Shown in pieces: positions 23,350-34,085 of a stretch of 64,000 bases of DNA. The notes beneath the pieces were generated by a model, which was not told where the DNA came from, searched no databases, and worked only from the letters and a program-made list of their open reading frames with translations. The first letter of the stretch is position 1, and each line of letters opens with the position of its first letter. The position numbers were made by a program, and so were the translations under genes. Source of the DNA: Lentinula raphanica (Eukaryota > Basidiomycota > Agaricomycetes > Agaricales > Omphalotaceae); NCBI GenBank assembly GCA_027919835.1, contig JANVFP010000011.1:682001-746000 (forward strand). Direction: 5' to 3'.

Positions 23350-24512
23350 TCATACGGTCGTGGGCTTCTGGATCTTGAGGCTGAAATCTATGTGTTGCAC
23401 GGACTGATGGACAACGCTGGTACTCAGTATATCTATCTCTGTGGCACGAAGTCAGTAAAGGCGTGTCAACCATAGGGAACTGATATATCACCATTGATTG
23501 CTCGTTCTTGCAGATTGGCCTCTGTGATATTCCCACTGGATTCAAACAGGAATTTTCTCTGACCAATCCATTTCTCCTTTAGCCGCCTCGCAACCGACAC
23601 AAGCTCTGAACCCTCCATATTGTCCAGCATGATGATATCAGCCCCTGCATCGATTGCTTCATCCGCTTCTGCTTCCGACTGTACTTCCACGTCCAACAAT
23701 AGACTAAACCCGCCAACTACCCGTGCTTGCTTTATTGCCGCTGTTATTGAGCCTGCAAGGATGTCGGTCAGCGAGTCAAGATGCTTTTTGAGGTGTACCT
23801 GAAGACCAAATATGATTATCCTTGAGCATTATCATACTCGACAAATCATGCCGATGAGGATCAATTCCACCGACGAGCATGCCATACTTCTCAACAATCC
23901 GGAAGCCTAGAAAGGCACGTAAGTTGAACGATGACAACGTCTGGGTAGATGAGAGTTGAACAAGTACCAGGAGTGGTCTTCCTAGTTCCGGCGATGATGC
24001 CTTCGTACCCGTATCCTCTCGCCAGGTCCTTGATCCTTTTCGATCTGTTCGATTTAGTTACTATCACTGATGAAAGATAGTGATAGTGATGAAAAGCTCA
24101 CATGGTCGCGATCCCACTACAACGAGCGAGTAGATTCAAAGCGACTCGCTCTCCGAGGAGCAATAACCTTGCCTTGCCTCTAACAGTAGCAACATGTTTG
24201 ACAGGTTCGAAAGTTTCGCCTTCTTTGATATGCCATTCGACTCTGTATGATACGCGAAATCATTAGAGAGGTCTTGTCGTATCGTCTGCTTCGAACATAC
24301 GTGCATCCCAGTTGAGTGAAGACTTCGGTAAAGAATGGTACTCCGGCTAATACGGCGGGTGATACTTTCCCTTTGCCAAAGAGGAAAGCTTCCCGCTCAG
24401 CTTCGCCGACTACATAACCTCCATAATCAAAAGAAGGTGTGTCTTCTGCGAGCCAAGTTGCGACTAGAGTCTTCCAGCTCGGCGGAAGAATATGTTCAAG
24501 GGAATTTGACAT
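23350..24512 (-). CDS. BNA6: Quinolinate phosphoribosyltransferase (carboxylating)
   Basis: This enzyme joins quinolinate with PRPP to give nicotinate mononucleotide, the entry of de novo tryptophan-derived carbon into NAD. The N-terminal domain reads [28 protein letters not shown], with the usual [11 protein letters not shown] segment. The central barrel has [59 protein letters not shown] and [23 protein letters not shown], then FESSGNIT. A last exon, after an intron near 23,440-23,490, supplies [20 protein letters not shown] and a short Lys-rich end with the stop at 23350-23352. Length about 300 residues, as in yeast Bna6. The substrate-binding Arg/Lys/His residues ([14 protein letters not shown]) are present. 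Identification is firm. Confidence 0.94.
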
Positions 24513-24602
24513 GGCGGTCTTAGTCTGAGAACAAGTTGTCCTAAGAATTGCTCATGATTGCGTCGAAGAATATCTTCGAGTTAGATAATCCATAGTAGAT
24601 CA

Positions 24603-25663
24603 TTATTCCATTGTACTACGAGTAACCTCCTCCAGAATCGCCTTATCCATATTATAGCTTTCCGAATCATCTGGAAACGTTCGAAGTTTGACGGCTTCAG
24701 CATATTGTTGGATCGCTGAGTCTCGCTCGGTTTTGAGATCGCCAAACCTCCTTACGAACTTTGCTTTATGTCCTCCCCAAGTACCTATCATATCATCCCA
24801 GACAAGAACCTATATAGAGGATGAGGGAATATCGGATAAACACTTGAAATAACTCACTTGACCATCCGTTTGCGATCCCGCACCGATACCTATCGTTGGT
24901 ATTCGAAGTCTCTGCGTCACATATGCAGCCAACTCCTTTGGAATTGCCTCCAAAACAATCGAGAAAGCCCCAGCTTCCTCCAAGGCCAACGCATCACTCA
25001 CAATCTTTCGCGCACTATCCACATCTTTACCTTGTACCCTATACCCCGACATCGCTACGTGTCTTTGTGGGAGTAACCCCACATGGGCCATGACAGGAAT
25101 CCCCTTTCGGGACAGGTTCCATACGGTACTCTTGATCTCCTCACCTCCTTCCAACTTCACACCTTCTACGCGGCCTTCTTGTACTAACCTAACAGCATTC
25201 CGAAGTGTATCTTCGTCCGATACTTGATAGGAGCCAAATGGCATATCGGCAACGATGAACGGATGAGTCGTTCCTCGCGCAACGGCGCGACAGTGATGGA
25301 TCATCTCAGAGAGGGAAAGCTCAGTTGTGGAACTATATCCGAGGCAAACTTGGGCAAGGGAGTCGCCGACGAGGGTGATGTCGATCAGATTGGAGGAACA
25401 GGCAAGTGCACTGGGGTAATCATAGGCAGTCAACATTGTGATTGGTGTCCGTTTATCCTTCATGGCGTGTAAGGCCTGGATGGTGACTTTCTTCCGTGGT
25501 CTGCCTGATGAATCTGGTGATGAAAAAGTAATATGAGGACAGCCTTTCGAGACATACCTGGAGATGGATGGCTCGATTCCGAAGGTCCATAGACACTCAT
25601 CATACGCGCGATCCGCTTAGATGATAGATTGAAAGGTGACTTTGCAACGGCACGCAAAGCCAT
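24603..25663 (-). CDS. ECM31: 3-methyl-2-oxobutanoate hydroxymethyltransferase (ketopantoate hydroxymethyltransferase)
   Basis: PanB/Ecm31 transfers a hydroxymethyl group from methylene-tetrahydrofolate to 2-oxoisovalerate, the first committed step to pantothenate and CoA. The barrel motifs are complete: ITMLTAYDYPSALACS, DITLVGDSLAQVCLGYSSTT, FIVADMPFGSYQ, VEGVKLEGGEE, IPVMAHVGLLPQ and IVLEAIPKELAAYVTQRLRIPTIGIGAG. An intron follows GSQTDGQ and the last exon gives VLVWDDMIGTWGGHKAKFVRRF. The N-terminal 35 residues (MALRAVAKSPFNLSSKR) are basic and hydroxylated, consistent with mitochondrial import. It lies head to tail behind BNA6 with about 90 bases between, so two cofactor pathways (NAD and CoA) meet here. 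Identification is firm. Confidence 0.95.
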
Positions 25664-26166
25664 TGAGCCAATAAATAAGAATAGTCAAGATGGTGGTCGG
25701 ATAGAAGAGAAATCTACTCTTTTTATCTGTTCATCGCAGAGTCCGAAGAGGCAGAATAGCGTGATTTTGAGCGATAGTACCTCGAATGGTACGATTCAGT
25801 GCATATTGGGGAAGAATTTTCCGAATATTGGGACTGAGCAGGAAGAAGATGCTTGAGATTATTTGGGGTCTTACTCGGCTGTAATACTCTGGTCTACTAA
25901 GTCTTATATACTTCAACAGCGTTCAAATTATTGTGTGAACTTGATGAAAATTCACTGAATGAAAGCGCTTCGACGATTGAGTAACAATTATTGGCTCTGT
26001 ACATACGAGGTAGACATTCAAGTAAAGACAGAAATCGTATGCACGAACCCAGCCCAGGAGGAAAATAAACTAAGTATGCGTGAAAGGTACGAGTCCGTCA
26101 TGTATCTGACAAAATTGAACGTCACGAAAGCAAATTATGAGTCCAGAGAGTTCATCCATTCATTCT
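25664..26166. other. Intergenic region upstream of ECM31
   Basis: About 500 bases between the ECM31 start and the stop of the KRE9-like gene. No coding pattern, RNA gene or repeat is convincing. It should carry the ECM31 promoter. Confidence 0.5.
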
Positions 26167-26935
26167 TCAGGCGAGAAGAGCCCCTACAAGAGCAAGAACG
26201 CCGAACAGGCCCGTCTGTGCACTTCCAAGAGCAATGGCACCATTGTCGAATGAAGTCGTGGAAGTAGTTGCAGCAGATGCGTCAGAAGTAGAAGCGGCGG
26301 TGACAGTAGTGCCCGCAGCGGCAGTTGTACCAGAAGCCCTGCATTGAAAAACCAACGATCAGACAACGTACTTTCATCATGTCAAGGAAGATCAAGAAGA
26401 AAGACTTACGCGACAGTCCCGGAAGTGGAAGCAGAAGAGGATGTGGTGTTTGCAGCAGTGATATTGAACGTCGGGCTCTGAGCAAGGATGGTGTTGAGCT
26501 CAGTGGTGTTTTGGACCAAGTTGACACGGAAACCGCCGTCAGGAGAAGGCCATCCTCCAGAAGGAGGGTTCAGGGTGGTGTTACCGAGAGTACCATCAAC
26601 TTGAGCTGCAAGAATTTGAGGGTCAGCGAGGATAGAAGCATCCTAAAGGTCAAGGTCCTGTTAAAAATCTTCCATTATAACACTGGGACGCAATAGTTGG
26701 ACTGACGTTGTTGACGAGAACGGCGGTGAAGTTCAAGGGGTCGGTATCGACTCTAGACCAGATGAGACTTCATATTTTTCGAACAGTCAGTCATCATTGC
26801 CAGCAGAAGGTACCAAGTGAGAGCTCACGTTTGAGCACCCGAGTTTGTCCATCCCTCAGTCTCGGTAGGGAAAGTAACAGAGTACGCGCAGGCAGAGGCA
26901 GCGAAGGCAAGGGTCAAGGCAGCTGCGGAACGCAT
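26167..26935 (-). CDS. GPI-anchored KRE9/KNH1-like cell-surface protein
   Basis: A secreted, Ser/Thr-rich protein of the Kre9/Knh1-type domain family, linked in yeast to beta-1,6-glucan in the cell wall. The start at 26935 gives a clear signal peptide, MRSAAALTLAFAASACA. The domain follows: YSVTFPTETEGWTNSGAQ, then IWSRVDTDPLNFTAVLVNN, with LEADP-like DASILADPQILAAQVDGTLG and a GGFRVNLVQN stretch. A linker of about 50 Ser, Thr and Ala residues leads to a GPI signal: a small-residue site near SFDNGA and a hydrophobic tail LFGVLALVGALLA at the very end. Length is close to 200 residues. Agaricomycetes carry many paralogues of this class, often highly expressed. The biochemical role is not shown by sequence. 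Confidence 0.85.
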
Positions 26936-27242
26936 TATGCAAAGAAAAGGTTGACTTGGACGAGAACGAAGAGAGTGACGGTGTCAAAAAGACCTGAGGG
27001 ATGAAGGTAACTGGCAAAAAACGAACGAGGCCTTTTGAAGCCGCTCTCACAATCCAGCACGTGTGCTACCCCGACTTGGCAGGAAGCATGCAAAATTCAA
27101 AGCTCAACGTTCATATCTCAACACGGGCATCCTCAAACTCCAGTCCAGAGTCATCTAGAGTTCAGACACCGCTCAGGCAAAGATCAGTGTAATGTACGGT
27201 AGAAATACACCGTTGAAACGCGGCTTATGGACCGCAAACATA
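26936..27242. other. Intergenic region, KRE9-like promoter side
   Basis: About 307 bases between the start of the KRE9-like gene and the stop of the Gemin2 gene, both on the minus strand. No further gene is seen. Confidence 0.5.
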
Positions 27243-28492
27243 TCATAAATTTTTCAGCATATCCTCCGCATCCAACCACAGATCGCGCTGACCCCAAATT
27301 CCGATCACAACCGAGATTATCATCCAGCAAGCAGCTTGGTTAGTAGCGTTGTTCTTCTCCTCTTTGTCCGGAGTATTGTCACCGTTCACCCCAGAATCCG
27401 GAATCAAAGTCCGTTCACAGATAAATGTCTTCAGCAGAGCGATACACGCTCTCGCAAGTTTTCGGAGCAGGTTCATATCATCTGCAGAGATATAGTCCTC
27501 AACACGGGTCAGAAGCGCAAAGATCCATTGTAGATGAGCTTGGGTAGGTCGAGGGAAAGGTGGTTGTCGATCTGGTGTAAGATGTTGGTTAATCCAATAT
27601 GTAAAATACATCAAGAGGTGTAAGGCCATTCGCTGTGAGTAGTTGTCAGTCATTGCTAACTAGGTAAGATTGAATACTTGCATCATCAACCTGGCCAAGA
27701 ATCAGCGGTGTTGGTACCACAGGCGTATGTGGTTGTAGCGATGACCCAGGTAGAGTTATATCGTCTGGCAGTTCCGCCGATATGACGGAAACAGCACTAA
27801 CCTGGGATGCCTGAGGCTGAGAGACAACTATATCCTCATGCGTAGACGCGACACTGTAATCTAGACTGGCAGGTTGATGATCCTGAAAAGCACGCATTCC
27901 TCGTCCGTATTTCGTCTGTTTCAAAGCTTTGGGTTTCTTTGGAGGATTCCAGACAGATTCGGGCTTGCCTGCTAAGTAGTCCCACCATGCCGATCTGTCT
28001 TTTAGCTCAGGCATGCGCTGTTTGCTGCTTGACGCAGTTGTATTGGTGGGTTGCGCGATATTCTGTGGGTCAAGATTGTAGATGTCAGCCTCTGTGATCC
28101 TGATAATGGAGCACGACTTGCCTTTCTGAGATTTCGGAAACGGATCTCGAGCAAAGACCGCCATTCAGGCGATGGAAGGGAAGGATGTGTGGTCTCAAGA
28201 CTACGGGGAGGAGGTAATATGGGATCTTCAGCCTGGTAAGGATTTGGTACTCGAAAAACGTGAGGAAGTTTTCGAGCATCTCGTCTATGAGTGTGACCAA
28301 AAGACCATATTAGCAAAGAATAGGCTAGCATGAAGCTTTCACATACCGAACAGTAAAAAGATACTCCATCCCATCACTGGGTATACCATCGAAACTGTCT
28401 GGAAGATTCGCTACTGGGAGGATTTGTCTTCCAAAAGATAGTTCATCATCATCAGAGTCGTAGCCTTCCGCTCTTTTGCGCTTGAGGTTCAT
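27243..28492 (-). CDS. GEMIN2: Gemin2 / SIP1 (SMN-complex component, Brr1 family)
   Basis: Gemin2 holds the Sm protein pentamer in the SMN complex during spliceosomal snRNP assembly; yeast Brr1 is the distant counterpart. The N-terminus is MNLKRKRAEGYDSDDDELSF, and an intron leads to the conserved stretch around VRRDARKLPHVFRVPNPYQ and WRSLLEIRFRNLRK. The middle (about 28,060-27,670) is a less conserved linker with DRSAWWDYLAGKPES. The C-terminal helical domain is diagnostic: MALHLLMYFTYWINQHL, PTQAHLQWIFALLTRVEDYI, DDMNLLRKLARACIALLKTF and ACWMIISVVIGIWGQRDLWLD. Length is around 370 residues. It diverges from the next gene across 127 bases. Identification rests mainly on the C-terminal domain and is strong. 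Confidence 0.9.
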
Positions 28493-28619
28493 GACAGGCC
28501 AAGCTCTTGCTGAGTGCTCTTTAGTGGGAGGAACGAAAGAGGGAGAGCGTCTAATTAGGCGCCTATCGTTGCTCCAACTTTTTAAAGGTCAACTTCCACG
28601 AAGTTTCCTCTTCATCATC

Positions 28620-29645
28620 ATGAACGATGAGGAAGATATCGATACTGAGGCTCTACAAGCCCAAATTGACCTCGCCATGTCAGTTACACATGATCTCGTT
28701 TCGTCGTGGATAAAACCTTCCAACAAACCCAAAACGACATACAACCAGACGTTAGAGGCAGAACTAAACGAACACATGAGAAGGCCACCGAGGTAGGTAG
28801 GTACTGATTTTTTCTTCTCGCTGAAAGTATTGATGTGGAGATTTCTCGTGTAGACTTGGTGTTGGTGCTTCGATTCCCGAGTCTACCTCCGTTTCTTCAA
28901 GGGAAACCGCGCGTTTGAAAGGAAGTCTGGTTGGTAAAGGGAAAAAGCGTGCTCGCGAGGAAGAAAGAGATACGGCTAATAAATCTGCATCTGATGACGA
29001 GGGAGAAAGTAGAGCAGGTGCCATTCGGAAGAAACCTGCTCCTAATCCGTTCACCCTGCAAACCGCGAAGAAGCCCCCTCAAGGTGAAGGAGGTTTGAAT
29101 ACTGCAGGCCCTGCTTCTGTGAAAACAATAAACAAAAATGGGGAAGATAGGAAAACGCGGTCCTCAACAAGCCCCATGTCCGGAATAGAGGGAGACCAGC
29201 GACCAAAGCATGATACGCGTGAAGACTCGCCTGTCCGTGCCGCTGCTACGGTACCTGGAAATAAGACAAGTATGCATCCAATCCCACAAAACATACACAG
29301 CACTAATACTACGTTTCAGTAGATGGTGCCCAATCTTCATCCCGATTATCAACGCCGCCTGCTCCGATCCCTCCTCCATCACCTTCCTCACCCGAAAAGT
29401 CTCAGAGACATCCACACAGTCCCAAGATAACACGCGATGTAATACACACCGTGCTGAATTTGAACGGTCCCGTTGAAGGCCCAAAAGCTGATGCTGATTT
29501 AAACGAGGCCGACGCATCGTCACCAAAATCCAAGAAGAGAAGGAAAAGAAGGAAGAAAAAGAGGGCACAGGTCACAGGAGGTCTGGTGGAAGAGTCCAAA
29601 CACACTACTGACGGTGTACGCAGGGAAGACGAAGATTCATCTTAG
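28620..29645 (+). CDS. Nuclear-type charged protein, DUF3245-like
   Basis: Three exons (28620-28791, 28860-29269 and 29322-29645 approximately) give a low-complexity protein of about 300 residues. The only ordered-looking part is the N-terminus: an acidic MNDEEDIDTEA start and a helix with AMSVTHDLVSSWIKP, resembling the start of DUF3245 proteins. The rest is rich in Lys, Ser, Pro and Asp, with nuclear-localisation-like clusters (KGKKRAREEE, KSKKRRKRRKKKRAQ) and a short conserved-looking segment VIHTVLNLNGPVEGP. A nuclear or nucleolar location is inferred from the basic clusters. It starts 127 bases from Gemin2 in the opposite direction. The family call is tentative; the gene itself is well supported by frame continuity. 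Confidence 0.68.
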
Positions 29646-30128
29646 CATGAACAGTGTTTCCGCATTCAAATTTTCATATGCTATGTACTGTACTGTCATT
29701 GTACTTGTTCTGAGCACGGCGTTACCAAATGTGTCGAATACTTCAGATGAATGCAAAGATTTTCCTTTGGCGTGCTGCCTGAAGTGTTGTCCCATAATAT
29801 TACTATGGGATAACACTTCAGACAGCAGCATTGGGGGTATATCAAGAACTTGATGAGCTGCTACTTGGAAAAGGTATCAGAGTCAACACCTTGGGAGGGC
29901 TTAACAGATCCGTTTCTCTCGGTAGCGTGTTTGGTTCGAACATTGTGAAGTAACCTGAAGTGACTCAGTGGCGAGTACGCATGAACGAAAACAAATAGTA
30001 ATGGATAGATAGACAATAATGTACAACGTAGTACAACCAGTACAAGACAAATTAGTACACAGAGTGATTTGATCATGGGAAGGGACCCAAATCAAGCTCG
30101 TACATCTCTAGTAGTACTATGAAATCAC
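29646..30128. other. Convergent intergenic region with a hairpin
   Basis: About 483 bases between two facing stop codons. Apart from the inverted repeat annotated separately at 29773-29827, no gene or motif stands out. Confidence 0.6.
29773..29827. repeat. Near-perfect inverted repeat (24-base arms, 7-base loop)
   Basis: The arms at 29773-29796 and 29804-29827 are complementary at 22 of 24 positions around the loop atattac. One imperfect pair is G-T on the plus strand and the other is G-T on the minus strand, so either RNA could still fold into a long hairpin. It lies beyond the plus-strand DUF3245-like stop (29645) and the minus-strand P450 stop (30129). It could be a foldback element, a bidirectional terminator or processing hairpin, or a small-RNA precursor; the sequence alone does not decide. 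Confidence 0.8.
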
Positions 30129-32326
30129 TCAGGCTTCGACAGTAGCAAGAACTAAGTCCTCTGCGAGATGACTGCGAGGAGTGATGCTGGACTTATATGG
30201 TCTGGGATGCCTAAGCACAAAGCATTAGCGACGAGGCCCAAAGACGATAAGACAATTTGGGTCTAATTACCGGAAGAAGAGGTCAGTCATCTCGCCAGTG
30301 ATTGGAATCTCATTTCCGTTTTCATCTTTAGCCTTGCCTAGGTTGAAGGAGGCCAACACAGAGGCAACAGCGAGCCAGACGGTGTTGTCGGCCATGTAAC
30401 GTCCGGCGCATACTCTATCGTTCATGAGTTGGGTCAACATAGATCATACTTCACTCAAGTGATAAGACCGACCGTCGTCCGAACCCATACGCGTAGATGT
30501 TGTCGATGCTTTCGAATGGTCCGTTAGGGGAGTTCATGTAACGCTCGGGCTTGAAAGCGTCGGGATCAGGGTACACATTCGGGTCTCGATTCATAGCCCT
30601 GAGAATGAGGTCAGTATAGATACAGACCAAGGTTTATGTACACTCACCAAATATTTGCAACGACAGAGCATCCTGCATGATAGTACTCCTAAGTTACCAG
30701 ATGAAGCAGATATAGAAAGTAAACTAACCTTTCGGAATGTGATATCCACGGTAGAAGTCGTCTTCCGTTGAAAGGTGAGGGAATCCTGCAAAAATAATCG
30801 TCTTTAGCTAGACCCTCACAGCATTCAGGACTCTCTCTTACCAAGAGGAATAGGAGGATCCAACCGCATAACCTCACGGTAGACGCCTTCAACGTAGGGT
30901 AGCGAACGACGATCTTCGAAAGTAGGGAGTCGATCACGGCCAATGACACGATCAATTTCCTCCTGGGCTTTCGCCTGCACCTCCGGATGCATGCACATAG
31001 CCAATAGGAACGAGGAGATAGAAGACATAGTCTGTCACAACTTAGCACGTAGTTTCGACGGCAAGAGGCATACATACCGTATCCGATGCAGCTGATATGA
31101 GCACTCTGGTTAGCATACGAAGAAATCATGCGGAAGCAGTGACCTACCAATGAAACTCATGGTACCCATAGCCTTGATTTCCTTGACATCTTCAGGCCTC
31201 GAAGAGGCCAACTCAGCAATCGGGGATGAACAAACTCCATTTTTCTGCAACGGTGATAGGCGCGCAAAAGTAAGCGGAACGAACATGGTACACAGCAACA
31301 GATCGATGATACACACCAAGTTGGTCATAGCGATGTCGAAGGGTACTGTGTCTATTTCTTCGATAACCCGACCACATCGAGACGCGATCCGTTTGAAGTT
31401 GCATCCGGGGAACCAGGAGGGAAGATATACCAACCACGGGAACATTTCGTAGGTAGGGAAACCGCCACTGAGTAGAGCTCTCGCGAACGCTTCTACGCAG
31501 GAAACAGCCTTCCGGGCTATGTCATCTTCAGGACCGATTTCAAGTCCATAGAGCGACTTATAGACGAGTCCTTGCGAAAGCCTGACAGTTGACGAACATT
31601 GAGCTCATGCACAGCCTGCGGTGAAATACACATTTGCCTACCTTTGAATATGGTCAAGGGAATTATCGGGAGCGGAAACCAAGTTTCGCAGGAATTCGTG
31701 AACCTTATTGTATTGGGACGGATAGAACTGATGGACCGCTGCTTGTCGGAAGGTTTGCTGGAAGACACGACGGTCCTTGCGCCACTTTTCGGAATAGCAC
31801 TATGGATGAAGGGGGGGATCAGTACTTGATGGAGTAGTCATCCTTCATGGTAACTTACCTCAACCGAGAGTAGATTTTCCCCACCGCATCTGCAAAATCG
31901 GTATCAAGTCAGCAAGTACATCAGGTCAAGTCAAAGGAAGTTACGGACAGCTTCATAACCGGGGTCATCGCACGATCAGAATAGATGCGAGCACGCTTCT
32001 CCAAGAGGTCGATAGCAACTTCGGCCTTGTTAGTGATCAACGTGTTCGATTCGGGAAAGTAGACGAGATCGCCTGAGGATAGGTGTTTTTCTGATGAGCG
32101 CATTGAAAGCTAAAGAGGATTCCCGCAGTGACGAACCGTACTGTTCTCCCCACTCTCGATACTTAACCCATGCATCTAAAATCGGCATGACAGCGACTTT
32201 GGGTCCAGGAGGGAAAGACGCCTTGGCTGCCTCCAGTTGACGAGTCCGGCGGACTTTCAAGGAAAACGCCAACGCCAGCACAGCTACGCCCAGGGAAGCG
32301 ACGAAGATGGCGAGAGGACCGACCAT
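30129..32326 (-). CDS. Cytochrome P450 monooxygenase
   Basis: A microsomal P450. The N-terminus is a membrane anchor (MVGPLAIFVASLGVAVLALAF) followed by a basic patch and the Pro-rich hinge SFPPGPKV. The I-helix reads AASDTT across two introns, the K-helix has YREVMRLDPP (ExxR), and PDAFKPERY is the PERF motif. The heme loop YGFGRR|VCAGRYM is split by an intron, with the Cys ligand after it. About eleven introns; length near 510 residues. It resembles the fungal group annotated as O-methylsterigmatocystin oxidoreductase-like, which is greatly expanded in wood and litter basidiomycetes, so no substrate can be assigned. No terpene cyclase or polyketide synthase is beside it. All catalytic motifs are intact, so it is probably functional. 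Confidence 0.92.
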
Positions 32327-32380
32327 GGTGGTAAGTGAGACTCAAGGTATCTCGACTTGGTCTTTCTTCCCTTCGTCCAC

Positions 32381-32389
32381 CGTTTATAT
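32381..32389 (-). promoter_or_regulatory. TATA-like element of the P450 gene
   Basis: On the minus strand the sequence reads catataaacg, about 55 bases before the P450 start codon. Position and sequence fit a TATA box with a short leader; not proven. Confidence 0.35.
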
Positions 32390-32483
32390 GTCTGAGTTCT
32401 CTTGCATATCGGACTACGAACGGAGTCCGACTGATGGAGCCCCACGTCTTTCTTCGTGAGGACGTACTTTAGCGGATGCCTAT

Positions 32484-32501
32484 CTAACCAATATTGGTTA
32501 G
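32484..32501. promoter_or_regulatory. 18-base perfect palindrome with two facing CCAAT boxes
   Basis: The sequence ctaaccaatattggttag is its own complement and contains CCAAT on each strand, joined as CCAATATTGG. It lies about 160 bases upstream of the P450 ATG. CCAAT is the core site of the fungal HAP/CBF complex; control of the P450 gene is inferred. Confidence 0.5.
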
Positions 32502-33245
32502 TATCTTTGGCTTTCATCAACTTTGCTGATAATGATATCGGGAATTTTCCAAATAGAGGTTGCATTATCATGCTTGAGCCGATGGAACTCAACTCTTGGG
32601 TTCCCGAAACATGATGAAATCCCCACCTTGAAGTTTCAATTTTCTTGTTTTGCTCGAGGGAAAGACGATAGGTCTTTTCTGGGCTGCCCTTCCGCATGCC
32701 ATCTTCTGATGCAAATCTGCTTCCTCGATTGACATGAGATGCCTATCCTCCTTCTGACCGCCTTTGACCGCTCTCCTCCGTCGTCTGAGGATCGGGTCTG
32801 ATTTGAATAATGGTGCGATTCCGAGAACGCACAAGGCTCCTATCGCAGCCTATCGCTCTCCGGGAGTCTCGATTCGTTCGGGCGGAGGAACTATGACAAC
32901 AGCTCTATGGTGTTGGGGGACAAGGCTGGAGCTTTACCAGCAAGGACGTCAGTGTGGCATGGACAGAACAGGCGTATATCAGAAGGCTCCACCTGATCAT
33001 GAATCGCAAAACTGTTTGCGCCATATTTGCGACCTTCTAGTAGAGCTTTCAAGTTTCGGATTCACTCAATCTGTTGAGCCCTGCGCGTCTACAAGCTGCG
33101 TCTAGCCTTATGGAGTCTGTGGGCAAAGCCAAATGGGGCGCGGAGTTCAGAGTCTCAGGGAAGCTCAAGGATCTGGAAAAGTTTATGAGAGCAATTCATC
33201 CTCCATTTCACATCAACTATATGCCCAAGAAATGACCGCCTACAG

Positions 33246-33807
33246 TCAATATCTAATAGAACAATCGTCAATCTCCTTCTCCACATAATCATCATAGCCA
33301 TATCTCCTCGCCCACGTAGTTCGTACGGCCAAATCTCCCAGGAGACCGAATTCCAACGAAGTGCACATCAGTTGAAGCCTTTGTGTTGCATTGTCGATAG
33401 CAGTCACGAAGGCTTCGTTCATCCCGGCGATTTTTATCGCCTTCATCTGGTCCTTCCAGGCGACGTAGACCATGACGACGAAGCAGGCGAGCCATGTGAA
33501 CGAGAGCAGATAGGCAAACACAGCAGCCTCGACTGAAACCATTCCTTTCAATTCCGGTCTTTTGTGTGAAAGGATGATCAGAGACGCATGGAAGAAGGTC
33601 GTAAGAAGGCCTGTGAGTGGATTCATGTAGAGCTGGGTAACACAGAAGATTAGAGAATTGGCCTTTTGAGGTGCAGAGAACAGAAAAGCTCACTGATAAC
33701 GTTCCGTAGTCAAAAATGGACATAATAACAACGGAAACGCTTGTCAATAAGGAAATGTAGTGCAACCAGATAATGGTTCCAGGAATATAGTGGTCATTGT
33801 CGAGCAT
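33246..33807 (-). CDS. Small membrane protein of unknown function
   Basis: Two exons join (…FDYGTLS to LYMNPLTG…) through an intron of about 60 bases at 33,634-33,693, giving about 166 residues. Three hydrophobic helices are visible: GTIIWLHYISLLTSVSVVIM, NPLTGLLTTFFHASLIIL and AAVFAYLLSFTWLACFVVMVYVAW. A charged C-terminal part of about 60 residues follows (KDQMKAIKIAGMNEAF.., ending DDCSIRY). The arrangement is reminiscent of MARVEL-like four-helix proteins with the last helix missing, but I cannot assign a family. The start at 33807 is the first in-frame ATG; an additional 5' exon could exist. Agaricomycete genomes hold many lineage-specific small membrane proteins of this kind. Confidence 0.6.
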
Positions 33808-34085
33808 GTTCGGACCTGCCAAAATCTTTTCTGCGCCAGCGCAGTGGTCGAGGATGAAGAGGTTGTTGTTGAAGAGCGTTTATTTGAAAACATTCAATTG
33901 TTTGTTACGATGATGGCAGTGCTGTGCCACAGCGCAGCGTTTTCTGATCAGTGAAACTCCTTGATAATGATATTGAACTACATGCTTGATATTTACTGTT
34001 ACACAAGTGCAAAGAACGTGAAAGAGACATGAATGCGATAAGTTATAGTACGAGAGGCATAAGTTAGTCGGTGGTATCAAGGCGA

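Larger units (their letters stand above)
32327..33245. other. Large gap upstream of the P450 gene
   Basis: About 919 bases. The P450-proximal end holds the TATA-like and CCAAT elements. Between 33,044 and 33,235 the plus strand has a 63-codon stretch of protein-like composition (LLSPARLQAASSLMESVGKA, GKLKDLEKFMRAIHPP) ending in TGA, directly preceded by TAG TAG. It may be a leftover exon or chance; I could not build a supported gene. Confidence 0.4.

Noticed and set aside
32284..32697. Minus-strand frame overlapping the P450 promoter
   Set aside because: It overlaps the P450 start, TATA-like site and CCAAT palindrome and is Ser/Lys-rich with no homology.
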